The position numbers and the translations under genes are program-made. From NCBI RefSeq assembly GCF_000725805.1, contig NZ_JOFT01000031.1, forward strand, positions 22,645 through 86,644: a stretch of 64,000 nt of DNA, written 5' to 3'. This DNA is from Streptomyces xanthophaeus. Its GTDB lineage: Bacteria > Actinomycetota > Actinomycetes > Streptomycetales > Streptomycetaceae. Below the pieces are notes generated by a model. The model did not search any database, was not told the DNA's origin, and saw only the letters and a list, made by a program, of their open reading frames with translations. This document shows, one piece after another, positions 15,294 to 25,045 of this stretch (position 1 is the first letter of the stretch; every line of letters starts with the position of its first letter).

Positions 15294-17024
15294 GTGAACC
15301 AGACGTACGCGCTGACCGCGGTCACCGTCGTCGTCCTGGTGACGGTGCTCGTCGGCGCGCTCGGGCTCCGGATATCCCGGACCACCTCCGACTTCTACGT
15401 GGCCTCGCGCACCGTCGGGCCCCGGCTCAACGCGGCGGCGATCAGCGGGGAGTACCTCTCGGCCGCCTCCTTCCTCGGCGTCGCCGGGCTGGTCCTGCTC
15501 CAGGGGCCCGAGATGCTCTGGTACCCGGTGGGCTACACCGCGGGCTACCTGGTGCTCCTCGTCCTCGTGGCGGCCCCGCTGCGCCGCTCGGGCGCGTACA
15601 CGCTGCCCGACTTCGCCGAGGGGCGGATGGAGTCGCAGGCCGTGCGCCGGATCGCGGTGCTGTTCGTGGTCGGGGTCGGCTGGCTGTACCTGGTGCCCCA
15701 GCTCCAGGGCGCGGGGCTGACCCTGGAGGTCCTGACGGGCGCCCCGCACTGGGTCGGCGGGGTCGTCGTCGCCTCGGTGGTCAGCGCGGCCGTCGCCGCG
15801 GGCGGGATGCGCAGCATCACCTTCGTGCAGGCCTTCCAGTACTGGCTCAAGCTGGCGGCCCTGCTGGTCCCGGCCTTCTTCCTGGTCGCCGCCTGGGCCG
15901 GGGACGGCGCTCCGCGCGCCACCTTCGACGCCCCCGCCGTCTTCCGCGAGCACACCTCCGTCACGCTCGCCGAGGACGTGCGGCTGACGGTGCAGGCACC
16001 GCTGGCACTGACGGTCACCGGGCAGGTGGACGGGAAGTCCTACCGGGGCGCCCCGCTGACCCTCACCACCGGGCAGCACACCGTGCGGGCCCGCACGCGC
16101 CTGGAGTTCGCCCCGGACACCGCCGTCCCGCAGCCCCTCGGGGAGGCTGGCCCCGGCGTGTCCAGCTGGTCCTCGCCGCTGTCCGGGAACCACCGGGAGC
16201 ACCGGCTGTACGCGACGTACGGGCTGATCGTCGCGACGTTCCTCGGCACCATGGGCCTGCCGCACGTCGCGGTGCGCTTCTACACCAGCCCCAACGGGCG
16301 GGCCGCCCGGCGCACCACACTGGTGGTGCTCGGGCTCGTCGGGGTCTTCTACCTGCTGCCGCCGGTGTACGGGGCGCTGGGCCGGATCTACGCGCCCGAG
16401 CTCGCCCTCACCGGGGACGCGGACGCGGCGGTGCTGGTGCTGCCGGAGCGCATGCTCGGCGGGATGCTCGGGGACCTGCTGGGCGCGCTGCTGGCCGGGG
16501 GCGCCTTCGCGGCGTTCCTGTCGACGGCCTCGGGACTGACCATGGCGGTGGCCGGGGTGCTGCACCAGGACGTGCTGCCGGCCCGCGGGGTGCGCAGCTT
16601 CCGGATCGCGGTCCTGGTGGCGGTCCTCGTCCCGCTCGCCGGCAGCATGGCGGCCCGGGACGTGCCGGTGGCGGACGCGGTCGGCCTGGCCTTCGCCGTG
16701 TCGGCCTCCTCGTTCTGCCCGCTGCTGGTGCTGGGCATCTGGTGGCGCGGGCTGACCCCGCCCGGTGCGGTGGCCGGTCTGGTCACCGGTGGCGGGGCCG
16801 CGCTGAGCGCCGTACTGGCGACCCGGGCCGGCCTGGCCCCCTCGGGCTGGGCGCACACGCTGCTGGCGTGGCCCGCCGCGTGGTCGGTGCCGCTCGGGTT
16901 CCTGACGATGATCCTGGTGTCCCTGGCCACCCGGTCGCGGATACCCGCCGGTACGGCGGCCACGCTGGCGCGGCTGCACCTGCCGGAGGACGTGGCCGTC
17001 GACCGGACGGCGGGTGCCCGGTGA
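15294..17024 (+). CDS. Sodium:solute symporter (SSS family, acetate/monocarboxylate-like)
   Basis: A 576-residue membrane protein of the sodium:solute symporter family. The N-terminal segment with S-D-F-Y-V-A-S-R-T-V-G-P and the following S-G-E-Y-L-S-A-A-S-F-L-G are typical of ActP-like cation/acetate symporters; about 13 membrane segments. A loop of about 100 residues in the middle is long for the family. It starts at GTG with an AAGGA site and overlaps the kinase start by 4 nt (GTGA), so the two are translationally coupled. The likely substrate is a small carboxylate such as acetate, pyruvate or lactate. Confidence 0.85.
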   Translation: MNQTYALTAVTVVVLVTVLVGALGLRISRTTSDFYVASRTVGPRLNAAAISGEYLSAASFLGVAGLVLLQGPEMLWYPVGYTAGYLVLLVLVAAPLRRSGAYTLPDFAEGRMESQAVRRIAVLFVVGVGWLYLVPQLQGAGLTLEVLTGAPHWVGGVVVASVVSAAVAAGGMRSITFVQAFQYWLKLAALLVPAFFLVAAWAGDGAPRATFDAPAVFREHTSVTLAEDVRLTVQAPLALTVTGQVDGKSYRGAPLTLTTGQHTVRARTRLEFAPDTAVPQPLGEAGPGVSSWSSPLSGNHREHRLYATYGLIVATFLGTMGLPHVAVRFYTSPNGRAARRTTLVVLGLVGVFYLLPPVYGALGRIYAPELALTGDADAAVLVLPERMLGGMLGDLLGALLAGGAFAAFLSTASGLTMAVAGVLHQDVLPARGVRSFRIAVLVAVLVPLAGSMAARDVPVADAVGLAFAVSASSFCPLLVLGIWWRGLTPPGAVAGLVTGGGAALSAVLATRAGLAPSGWAHTLLAWPAAWSVPLGFLTMILVSLATRSRIPAGTAATLARLHLPEDVAVDRTAGAR

Positions 17025-18256
17025 GCGCGGCCCTGCTCGCCGTGCTGGCGGTGGCGGTTGCGGCGGTGCTGGCGGGCGGCGGCTGGGCGGCGGGCCACCG
17101 GCACGCCCGGCGCGGCGAACGGGCGGCCGGGCTGGACCTGGGCACCCCGGTGGAGCGGGCCACCTTCCACACCCTGCACACGGCCTCGCTGGCCGCTCCC
17201 CCGCTGCGCGCGGGGCTGACCGAGGACGCCGCCCGCAAGGCGGCGAAGCGGCTGCGGTCGCTGCTGGGCACGGAAGCGCTGTGCCTGACGGACCGGGAGT
17301 CGGTGCTGGCCTGGGACGGCCCGGGCGCCGACCACCACGAGCGGCGGGCGATGGCCCGGGTCAAGGAGCTCCTGGAGTCGGGGCGCAGCCAGAGCGTGCG
17401 CACCGAGTGCCAGCGCCCCGAGTGCCCGCTGAAGTGGGCGGTGGTGGCCCCCCTTACGGGCGAGGACGGGGTGCTGGGGGCGCTGGTGGCCTACGGTTCC
17501 CGGGAGTCGGCCGTGCTGGTGCGGGCGGCGACGGAGGTCGCGCGGTGGGTCTCCGTACAGCTGGAGCTTTCCGAGCTGGACCGGTCGCGGACCCGGCTGA
17601 TGGAGGCGGAGATCAAGGCACTGCGGGCGCAGATATCCCCGCACTTCATCTTCAACTCCCTCGCGGCGATCGCCTCGTTCGTGCGGACCGACCCGGAGCG
17701 GGCGCGGGACCTGCTGCTGGAGTTCGCGGACTTCACCCGGTACTCCTTCCGCCGGCACGGCGACTTCGCCACCCTCGCCGACGAGTTGCGTTCCATCGAG
17801 CAGTACCTGGCGCTGGCCGGGGCCCGGTTCGGGGACCGGCTGAAGGTGACCCTGCAGGTGGCGCCGGAGGTGCTGCCGGTGGCGCTGCCCTTCCTGTGCC
17901 TCCAGCCGCTGGTGGAGAACGCCGTCAAGCACGGGCTGGAGGACTCCACCGAGGTCTGCCGGATCAGTATCTCCGCCCAGGACGCGGGCTCCGAGGCGGT
18001 GATCACCGTGGAGGACAACGGGATCGGGATGGACCCGGCCCTGCTGCGCCGGATCCTGGCCGGGGAGCGCGGCGGGTCCGCCTCCGGGATCGGGCTGCCC
18101 AACGTCGACGAGCGGATCCGGCAGGCGTACGGGGACGACTACGGGCTGGTCATCGAAACGGGGGTCGGAGCCGGGATGAAGATCACGGTACGGATTCCCA
18201 AATTCCGTGCGGGTGTGCACAGTTCGCCTCCGGGACACCCTCTCCCCGGCCCCTGA
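17021..18256 (+). CDS. LytS-type sensor histidine kinase
   Basis: A 411-residue kinase with one N-terminal membrane segment (about residues 3-24), a GAF-like domain with C130 and C135 in E-C-Q-R-P-E-C, and a His_kinase domain with phospho-acceptor H208 in I-S-P-H-F-I-F-N. The ATP-binding part has the N-box L-V-E-N-A-V-K-H-G and D-N-G-I-G-M-D. A frame open far upstream is a shadow of the symporter; the GTG at 17021 overlaps the symporter stop. The receiver partner is the LytTR regulator at the start of this cluster. Confidence 0.9.
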   Translation: MSAALLAVLAVAVAAVLAGGGWAAGHRHARRGERAAGLDLGTPVERATFHTLHTASLAAPPLRAGLTEDAARKAAKRLRSLLGTEALCLTDRESVLAWDGPGADHHERRAMARVKELLESGRSQSVRTECQRPECPLKWAVVAPLTGEDGVLGALVAYGSRESAVLVRAATEVARWVSVQLELSELDRSRTRLMEAEIKALRAQISPHFIFNSLAAIASFVRTDPERARDLLLEFADFTRYSFRRHGDFATLADELRSIEQYLALAGARFGDRLKVTLQVAPEVLPVALPFLCLQPLVENAVKHGLEDSTEVCRISISAQDAGSEAVITVEDNGIGMDPALLRRILAGERGGSASGIGLPNVDERIRQAYGDDYGLVIETGVGAGMKITVRIPKFRAGVHSSPPGHPLPGP

Positions 18257-18306
18257 CCGCGTGTCATGCTTCGAGCGGCGCGATGTGACCGGAGGGACCG
18301 GGCGAC

Positions 18307-21126
18307 GTGTGGGTCGGACGGGAAGGACATCGTGAAGCGGTACGGGAATGGGTGCGCCGGGGCGCGGAGGGCGTCGGGGGCTGCCTGACCGTGGAGGGCG
18401 AGCCCGGCGCGGGCCGGACCTCGCTGCTGCGGGAGGCGTCGGTCCGGGCCGCCGCGGCGGGCTGCCGGGTGCGGTACGCGGCCGCGGACGCCGCCGGAAC
18501 GGGACTGCCGCTGCGCGCCGCACTGGACTGCCTGCACCCCGCGGGCCCCGGCCGGGCGGCGGTGGTCGCCCTGCTGCGGGAGGCCGAGGCGGCGCAGCGG
18601 CCGGGCGGCGCGCTGCTCGCGGCGGCGGACCTGCTGGTGGCCGGGGTCGAGCAGTGGTGCGGGGAGCGGCCGCTGCTGCTGGTGCTGGACGACGCGCAGT
18701 GGGCGGATGCGGCGAGCCTGCTGCTGTGGCGGCGGCTGGCCCGCTCCACCGGGCGGCTGCCCCTGCTCCTGGCGTCGGCCCGGCGGCCGGTGCCGCGGCG
18801 GGCAGGTGCGCTGCCCGGGACGGACCCGGCGGAGGCGGACCCGGCAGGGGCGGGGCCGGGCGTCCTCGCCGTCAGGCTGGAGCCGCTGTCCCCGGCCGAG
18901 ACGGCAGAGGCGCTCCGGGAGGCCCTCGGGGCTCCGCCGGGGCCACGGCTGCGGACGGCCGCGGCGCGGGCGGGCGGCAATCCGCGGCTGCTCGGGGAGC
19001 TCCTGGACCATTGGGCGGGACTGATCCGGCCCGACGGCGGCATGGCCGAACTGACCGTGCCGGAAGCGGAGTTGCCGCCCGCTCCGGCGGGTCCGGCCCG
19101 GCGGCTGGGCTACCTGCGCCGCAGTGCCCGTACGGCCCTGCGGCACGCGGCGCTGCTGGGTCCGTCGTTCACCGCGCGCGAGCTGGCCCTCGTCCGGGGG
19201 CGGCCCGCGCGGGAGCTGATGGCGGTCCTGGAGGAGCCGGTCCTGGCGGGACTGCTGGAGGACACCGGGGACCTGCTGCGCTTTCGCCACCCCGCCCTGC
19301 GCGAGGCCCTGTACGCCGAGACCCCCGGGACCCTGCGGACGGCCCTGCACCAGGACGCCGCCCGGGCCTTCGCCGGGGCCGGGCTGGATCCGGCCCGCAC
19401 CGCCGGGCAGTTGCTGCGCGGCGGCCGCCCGGACGCCTGGGCGGTGCGCTGGCTGGCCGCCTCGGCGGCGGAGCTGGTCGCCGGGGCCCCCGGCGTCGCG
19501 GCCGAGCTCCTGGAGCGCGTCCTGGAGCAGGGCGGCCCACGGGACCCGGCGGTGCTGGAGGAGCTGGAGGAGCAGCTCGCGGACGCCGCGCTGCTGCTGC
19601 GCCGCCCGGAGTCGGTGGACCTCCTCGACCGGCTGCGGGCCCGGACCACGGACCCGGACCGGCGGGCTGCGGTGGACTTCAAACTGGTCTCCGCACTGAT
19701 GATCGAGGGAGACATGGCCCGCTCCCTGGAGGTCACCGAGCGGGCCTTGGCCGAGGAGTTCCCCTCTCCCCGGTGGCGGCTGCGCCTGGAGGCCTGCCGG
19801 GTGCTGGCCCTGGCCGACCTGCACCGGCCCGCCGAGGCGTACGCCCTGGCCGGGCCGCTGGTGGCGCGGGCGCAGCGGCTGGGTGATCCGCTGTGCGGGG
19901 CCGAGGCCCATCACGCCGTCTCCTTCGCCCTGTTCCACCTGAACCGGGGCCGGGAGTCGCTGCACCACACCGCACAGGGGATCGCGCACGCGCGGCGCAG
20001 TCCCACCGCCAACGACATGCGGCTGCTCCTGCTGGCGAACCAGGCGGAGGGCCACCTGCGCTTCGACGAGCCCGAGCAGGTGGCGCGGGCGCTGCGGGAG
20101 GCCCGGGAGCTGGCGGTCGCGACCGGTTCGACGGGCCGGCTGGTGGTGACCGAGGCGCGGCTCGCCGAGTTCCACTACCGGCTCGGCGACTGGGACGCCG
20201 CGCTGGAGGCGGTGGCCCGGGCGGGTGCGCTGCCGGTCTCCGACGGCTGGCTCCCGGTGGTGGTGCGCGGGCTGCGGGCGCTGGTCCTGGGCCACCGCGA
20301 CGAGCGTGAGGCGGCCGGGGCCGAGCTCGCGGCGCTGCCGGACGGCGCCTTCGCCTCTCCGGCGGCCCGCCGGTACGCCTCCCACGTGCTGCTGGCCCGG
20401 GCACTGCTGGCGGAGCGGGACGGCCGCCCGGGCGACGCCCTGGCGGCGCTGGAGCCCGTACTGGCGGACGTCGCCGAGGAGACGGTGACCTACGGGCGCC
20501 CCTGGGTGCTGTCGGAGACCGTCCGGCTCGCGCTGGAGAGCGGGCGCAGCGTCACGGCGCGGGCGGCGGTGGCCGCGTGCGTGCGCACGGCGGCGGCGCT
20601 GCCGGGGTATCCGGAGCCGGAACTGGCGCTGCTGCGCTGCCGGGGCCTGTTCGCGCAGGATCCCGAGCTGCTGGCGCGGGCGGTGCAGCGGGCCGAGCGG
20701 GGCGGGTGGCCGCTGGTGCTGGGCCAGGTCCTGGAGGACCTGGCGGTGGCCCGGGCCTGGCGCGGGGACCTCACCGGCGCGCGCTCGGCGCTGGCCCGGG
20801 CGGTGGCGGCGTACGAGGAACTGGGCGCAGGGTGGGACACGGCACGGGCCGAGGCCCGGCTGCGGAGCCTGGGGGTGCGCCGCGGCAGCCGGGCGGCGCG
20901 CCGCAGGCCGGCCAGCGGCTGGGAGGCGCTGACCCCGGCCGAGCTGAAGGTGGCCCTGCTGGTGGCCGAGGGCCGCTCCAATCCCGAGATCGCCACGGCC
21001 CTGTTCCTCTCGCCCCGGACGGTGCAGACGCACGTGTCGCACATCCTGGCCAAGCTCCAGGTCCGCTCCCGCGCGGCGGTGGCGGCTCAGGCGGCGGCCC
21101 GGTCCCCGCGGGCGCCGGGCCCGTAG
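18307..21126 (+). CDS. LuxR family regulator with AAA ATPase domain (LAL type)
   Basis: A 939-residue LAL-type regulator. N-terminal P-loop G-E-P-G-A-G-R-T (residues 31-38), where the usual lysine is replaced by arginine; Walker B L-L-L-V-L-D-D-A-Q-W about residue 125; long helical TPR-like middle; C-terminal LuxR helix-turn-helix (A-L-T-P-A-E-L-K-V to R-A-A-V-A) at about 872-930. The Walker A substitution may lower ATP hydrolysis. The GTG at 18307 has GGAGGG upstream. The 3' end overlaps that of the convergent ECF sigma gene by 40 nt. Such regulators often control carbon use or secondary metabolism. Confidence 0.9.
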   Translation: MWVGREGHREAVREWVRRGAEGVGGCLTVEGEPGAGRTSLLREASVRAAAAGCRVRYAAADAAGTGLPLRAALDCLHPAGPGRAAVVALLREAEAAQRPGGALLAAADLLVAGVEQWCGERPLLLVLDDAQWADAASLLLWRRLARSTGRLPLLLASARRPVPRRAGALPGTDPAEADPAGAGPGVLAVRLEPLSPAETAEALREALGAPPGPRLRTAAARAGGNPRLLGELLDHWAGLIRPDGGMAELTVPEAELPPAPAGPARRLGYLRRSARTALRHAALLGPSFTARELALVRGRPARELMAVLEEPVLAGLLEDTGDLLRFRHPALREALYAETPGTLRTALHQDAARAFAGAGLDPARTAGQLLRGGRPDAWAVRWLAASAAELVAGAPGVAAELLERVLEQGGPRDPAVLEELEEQLADAALLLRRPESVDLLDRLRARTTDPDRRAAVDFKLVSALMIEGDMARSLEVTERALAEEFPSPRWRLRLEACRVLALADLHRPAEAYALAGPLVARAQRLGDPLCGAEAHHAVSFALFHLNRGRESLHHTAQGIAHARRSPTANDMRLLLLANQAEGHLRFDEPEQVARALREARELAVATGSTGRLVVTEARLAEFHYRLGDWDAALEAVARAGALPVSDGWLPVVVRGLRALVLGHRDEREAAGAELAALPDGAFASPAARRYASHVLLARALLAERDGRPGDALAALEPVLADVAEETVTYGRPWVLSETVRLALESGRSVTARAAVAACVRTAAALPGYPEPELALLRCRGLFAQDPELLARAVQRAERGGWPLVLGQVLEDLAVARAWRGDLTGARSALARAVAAYEELGAGWDTARAEARLRSLGVRRGSRAARRRPASGWEALTPAELKVALLVAEGRSNPEIATALFLSPRTVQTHVSHILAKLQVRSRAAVAAQAAARSPRAPGP

Positions 21127-21635
21127 CCGGGCATGGCGGCGCGCAGGGCCCGCAGCGCGTAGTGGGTGCGGGACTTCACGGTTCCGGCGGGCACCCCGAG
21201 GGCGTCGGCCGCCTCGCAGACGGAGGCGCCCCGGAAGTAGATGTGCACGAGCACGTCGCGGTGCTCGGGGCTGAGGGAACGCAGGGCCGTGCGGACGTCG
21301 AGCGCGGCGACGGCCTGCTCGGTGCGGTCGTCGGCGGCCGGGAAGTGCTGGAGGGCGTCCGGGCCCACCTCTGCGGGCCGTACCAGTCGGGCCCGGCGGG
21401 CGTCGATGGCGAGCCGCCGGGCGACGGTGTACAGCCAGGGCCGCATGGAGGCGTGGCCGCTCTCCAGGGCCTCGGGGTGCTTCCACGCCCGGACGAGGGT
21501 CTCCTGGAGGAGGTCCTCGGCCCGGTGCCGGTCGCCGGAAGTCAGGCCGAGGAGGAAGCCGTAGAGGGCCTTGCCGTGCCGGCTGTGCAGCCGGGCGATG
21601 GCGTGCGCGTCGGTGTGCCGGGTGGGGGTGCTCAC
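21087..21635 (-). CDS. ECF-type RNA polymerase sigma factor
   Basis: A 182-residue sigma factor with region 2 (A-E-D-L-L-Q-E-T-L-V-R-A-W) and region 4 (the helix-turn-helix V-C-E-A-A-D-A-L-G-V-P-A-G-T-V-K-S-R). It resembles SigL/SigK-like ECF factors that work with zinc-finger or membrane anti-sigma factors, but no such gene lies next to it. It starts at GTG with GGAAGGGG upstream. Its last 40 nt are antisense to the LAL regulator gene. Confidence 0.88.
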   Translation of the reverse strand: MSTPTRHTDAHAIARLHSRHGKALYGFLLGLTSGDRHRAEDLLQETLVRAWKHPEALESGHASMRPWLYTVARRLAIDARRARLVRPAEVGPDALQHFPAADDRTEQAVAALDVRTALRSLSPEHRDVLVHIYFRGASVCEAADALGVPAGTVKSRTHYALRALRAAMPGYGPGARGDRAAA

Positions 21636-21845
21636 GGGGTGCCCCTTCCAGGTCGGATGACCTGAGAGTGACGGATCGGTCCCGTCGAGTTATCCGCCGC
21701 TCGGCGTATCCGCGGCGCGCTGCGCCGACCGGTCGGCCGCGGGGGCCGGACGGGCGCGTCGAACGGGCGACCGGACACCCCTGCCGCGCGCGAGCGTTGA
21801 CTACGCTGGCGGCATGCCCTTCTACGCGATGCGGGGAGTGATCTC
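21636..21845. other. Divergent intergenic region
   Basis: This 210-nt region lies between the sigma factor and DUF1992 starts. It should hold both promoters. I saw no clear hexamers or repeats. Confidence 0.3.
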
Positions 21846-22253
21846 GTGACCGAGCGCAAACCTCCGGGAGTGAGCTTCGAGTCCTGGACGGACCGGCAGA
21901 TCCGCGAGGCCGAGGCGCGCGGCGCCTTCGCCGAGCTGCCGGGCTTCGGCAAGCCACTGCCGGATCTGGACCAGCCCTACGACGAGCTGTGGTGGATACG
22001 CAAGAAGATGGCCACCGAGAACATGACCTCGATGCTCCCGCCGGCCCTGGCCCTGCGCAAGGAGGCCGAGGACGCGCTGGCGGCGGCGGCCGGGGCGCCC
22101 TCCGAGCGGGCGGTGCGCGATCTGCTGGAACCCGTCAACGAGAAGATCGCCGCCGCGCTGCGCAGGCCCCCGCCGGGTCCGCCGCTGGGCCGCGGGCTCA
22201 TCGACGTGGACGGGGCCGTACGGGAGTGGCGCGAGGCCCGCGGCACGGCGTGA
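21846..22253 (+). CDS. DUF1992 (DnaJC28-like) domain protein
   Basis: A 135-residue protein with the DUF1992 pattern: I-R-E-A-E-A-R-G-A-F followed by L-P-G-F-G-K-P-L-P and later W-I-R-K-K-M. The family is also found in DnaJ homologue subfamily C28, but its function is not known. The GTG start has GGGGAG upstream. Monocistronic, ending at a strong terminator. Confidence 0.8.
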   Translation: MTERKPPGVSFESWTDRQIREAEARGAFAELPGFGKPLPDLDQPYDELWWIRKKMATENMTSMLPPALALRKEAEDALAAAAGAPSERAVRDLLEPVNEKIAAALRRPPPGPPLGRGLIDVDGAVREWREARGTA

Positions 22254-22263
22254 GCCGGACGCG

Positions 22264-22304
22264 CCCGTGGCCCCGGCCGTCCTGGGGACGGCCGGGGCCA
22301 CGGG
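22264..22304. terminator. Strong bidirectional terminator
   Basis: A perfect 19-bp stem (22264-22282 with 22286-22304) and a 3-nt loop lie between the convergent DUF1992 and guaB1 genes. Confidence 0.88.
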
Positions 22305-22320
22305 GATGCGCAGGGTGTGA

Positions 22321-23766
<1,446 letters not shown>

Positions 23767-23829
23767 CTAGACATCCCAGTCAATCGGAGGTGCCTCGACA
23801 GGGCAGCCGAGGAAACGCACGTACTTCAT
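23767..23829 (-). CDS. Upstream mini-ORF of guaB1
   Basis: A 20-codon frame (ATG at 23829, or GTG at 23820) ends in TAG three nt before the guaB1 GTG. It encodes V-R-F-L-G-C-P-V-E then A-P-P-I-D-W-D-V. The 14-nt segment covering its GTG-CGT-TTC-CTC codons (23810-23823) is repeated at the guaB1 start (23752-23765). AGGA or GGGAG upstream could serve as ribosome site. Close spacing suggests translational coupling or a regulatory leader. Whether it is translated is unknown. Confidence 0.4.
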   Translation of the reverse strand: MKYVRFLGCPVEAPPIDWDV

Positions 23830-23899
23830 TCTCCCACGTCCTGGAGTTCACCAACCCCGGGCTGATCGTCCGAGACGGATGGGGCCGCCTGGTTCTTTC

Positions 23900-25045
23900 C
23901 TACGGGACCTTGGTCCCTGCGGCCCTGCGGTGGATCGGTGTCCGGCCGCCGGTCAGCGGGGTGACCGAGCCGCCGTGGCGGACCGCGGTGAACTCGGCGG
24001 CGATGGCCAGGGCGGTCTCCTCGGGGGTCGCGCCGCCGAGGTCGAGGCCGATGGGCGAGCGCAGCCGGGCCAGCGCGGACGGCGTCACCCCTTCGGCCCG
24101 CAGCCGTCCGGTCCGGTCGGTGTGGGTGCGCCGCGACCCCATGGCTCCCACGTATCCCAGCGGCAGCCGCAGGGCGAGCGCCAGCAGCGGTACGTCGAAC
24201 TTGGCATCGTGGGTGAGCACGCAGACGGCGGTACGGGAGTCCAGCAGGCCGGCCTGCGCCTGCGCGGCCAGGTGGCGGTGCGGCCAGTCCACGACGACCT
24301 CGTCGGCGTCCGGGAAGCGCGCCGGGGTCGCGAAGACGGGGCGGGCGTCGCACACCGTGACCCGGTAGCCGAGGAAGGCCCCGATCCGGGCCAGGGCGGC
24401 GGCAAAGTCGATGGCCCCGTAGACGATCAGCCGGGGCGGGTCGGCCGATGATTCGACGAGCAGCGTCAGCGGCCGTCCGCACAGGCCGCCGGCCGTGCCC
24501 AGTTCCGCGGTGCCGGTGCGGCCGGCCAGCAGCAGGCCGCGGACCTGCCCGGCGGCGGCCCGGTCCAGGGCCTCGCCGCCGTCCAGCCCGCCCTCGTAGG
24601 AGCCGTCGGCGTGCACGGCCAGCGCCCGGCCGAGCTGGCGGGGCGGCCCGGAGACCACCCGGGCCAGCGCGGCCCGGGCCCCGCCCGCGGCGGCGTCGAG
24701 CACCGAGCCGAGGACGGGCCGTACCGGGTCGCCGCCGCGGACCGGGGTGACCAGGACGTCGAGGACTCCCCCGCAGGTCAGACCGACGGCGAAGGCGTCG
24801 TCGTCGCTGTAGCCGAAGCGGTGCAGTCCGCCCTCCCCGGAGGTGAGGGCGTCCAGGCAGAGCTCGTGCACGGCGGATTCCACGCAGCCGCCCGAGACGG
24901 AGCCGAGTGCGGTGCCCCGGTCGTCGACCGCGAGGGAGGCGCCGGGGCCGCGCGGCGCGCTCCCGCTGACCGCCACCACGGTGGCCAGCGCGAATTCCCG
25001 GCGCGCGGCACACCACGCGCGTAGCTCGTCGGCTATGTCGAGCAT
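23900..25045 (-). CDS. XdhC/CoxI family molybdenum hydroxylase maturation protein
   Basis: A 381-residue protein with an N-terminal XdhC/CoxI domain (S-G-S-A-P-R-x-P-G-A, S-V-S-G-G-C-V-E near residues 27-57) and a C-terminal Rossmann-like domain (R-L-I-V-Y-G-A-I-D-F-A; A-M-G-S-R-R-T near 325). XdhC proteins bind molybdenum cofactor, help sulfurate it, and insert it into xanthine dehydrogenase-type enzymes. Its probable client is the three-subunit enzyme encoded at 30.4-34.2 kb. The ATG overlaps the stop of the upstream transposase-like gene (TGATG), so they are co-translated. Confidence 0.83.
   Translation of the reverse strand: MLDIADELRAWCAARREFALATVVAVSGSAPRGPGASLAVDDRGTALGSVSGGCVESAVHELCLDALTSGEGGLHRFGYSDDDAFAVGLTCGGVLDVLVTPVRGGDPVRPVLGSVLDAAAGGARAALARVVSGPPRQLGRALAVHADGSYEGGLDGGEALDRAAAGQVRGLLLAGRTGTAELGTAGGLCGRPLTLLVESSADPPRLIVYGAIDFAAALARIGAFLGYRVTVCDARPVFATPARFPDADEVVVDWPHRHLAAQAQAGLLDSRTAVCVLTHDAKFDVPLLALALRLPLGYVGAMGSRRTHTDRTGRLRAEGVTPSALARLRSPIGLDLGGATPEETALAIAAEFTAVRHGGSVTPLTGGRTPIHRRAAGTKVP

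Noticed and set aside
15077..17020. Long in-frame extension of the LytS kinase (1059 codons)
   Set aside because: It overlaps the well-supported symporter gene in another frame. The kinase domain and a coupled GTG begin at 17021.
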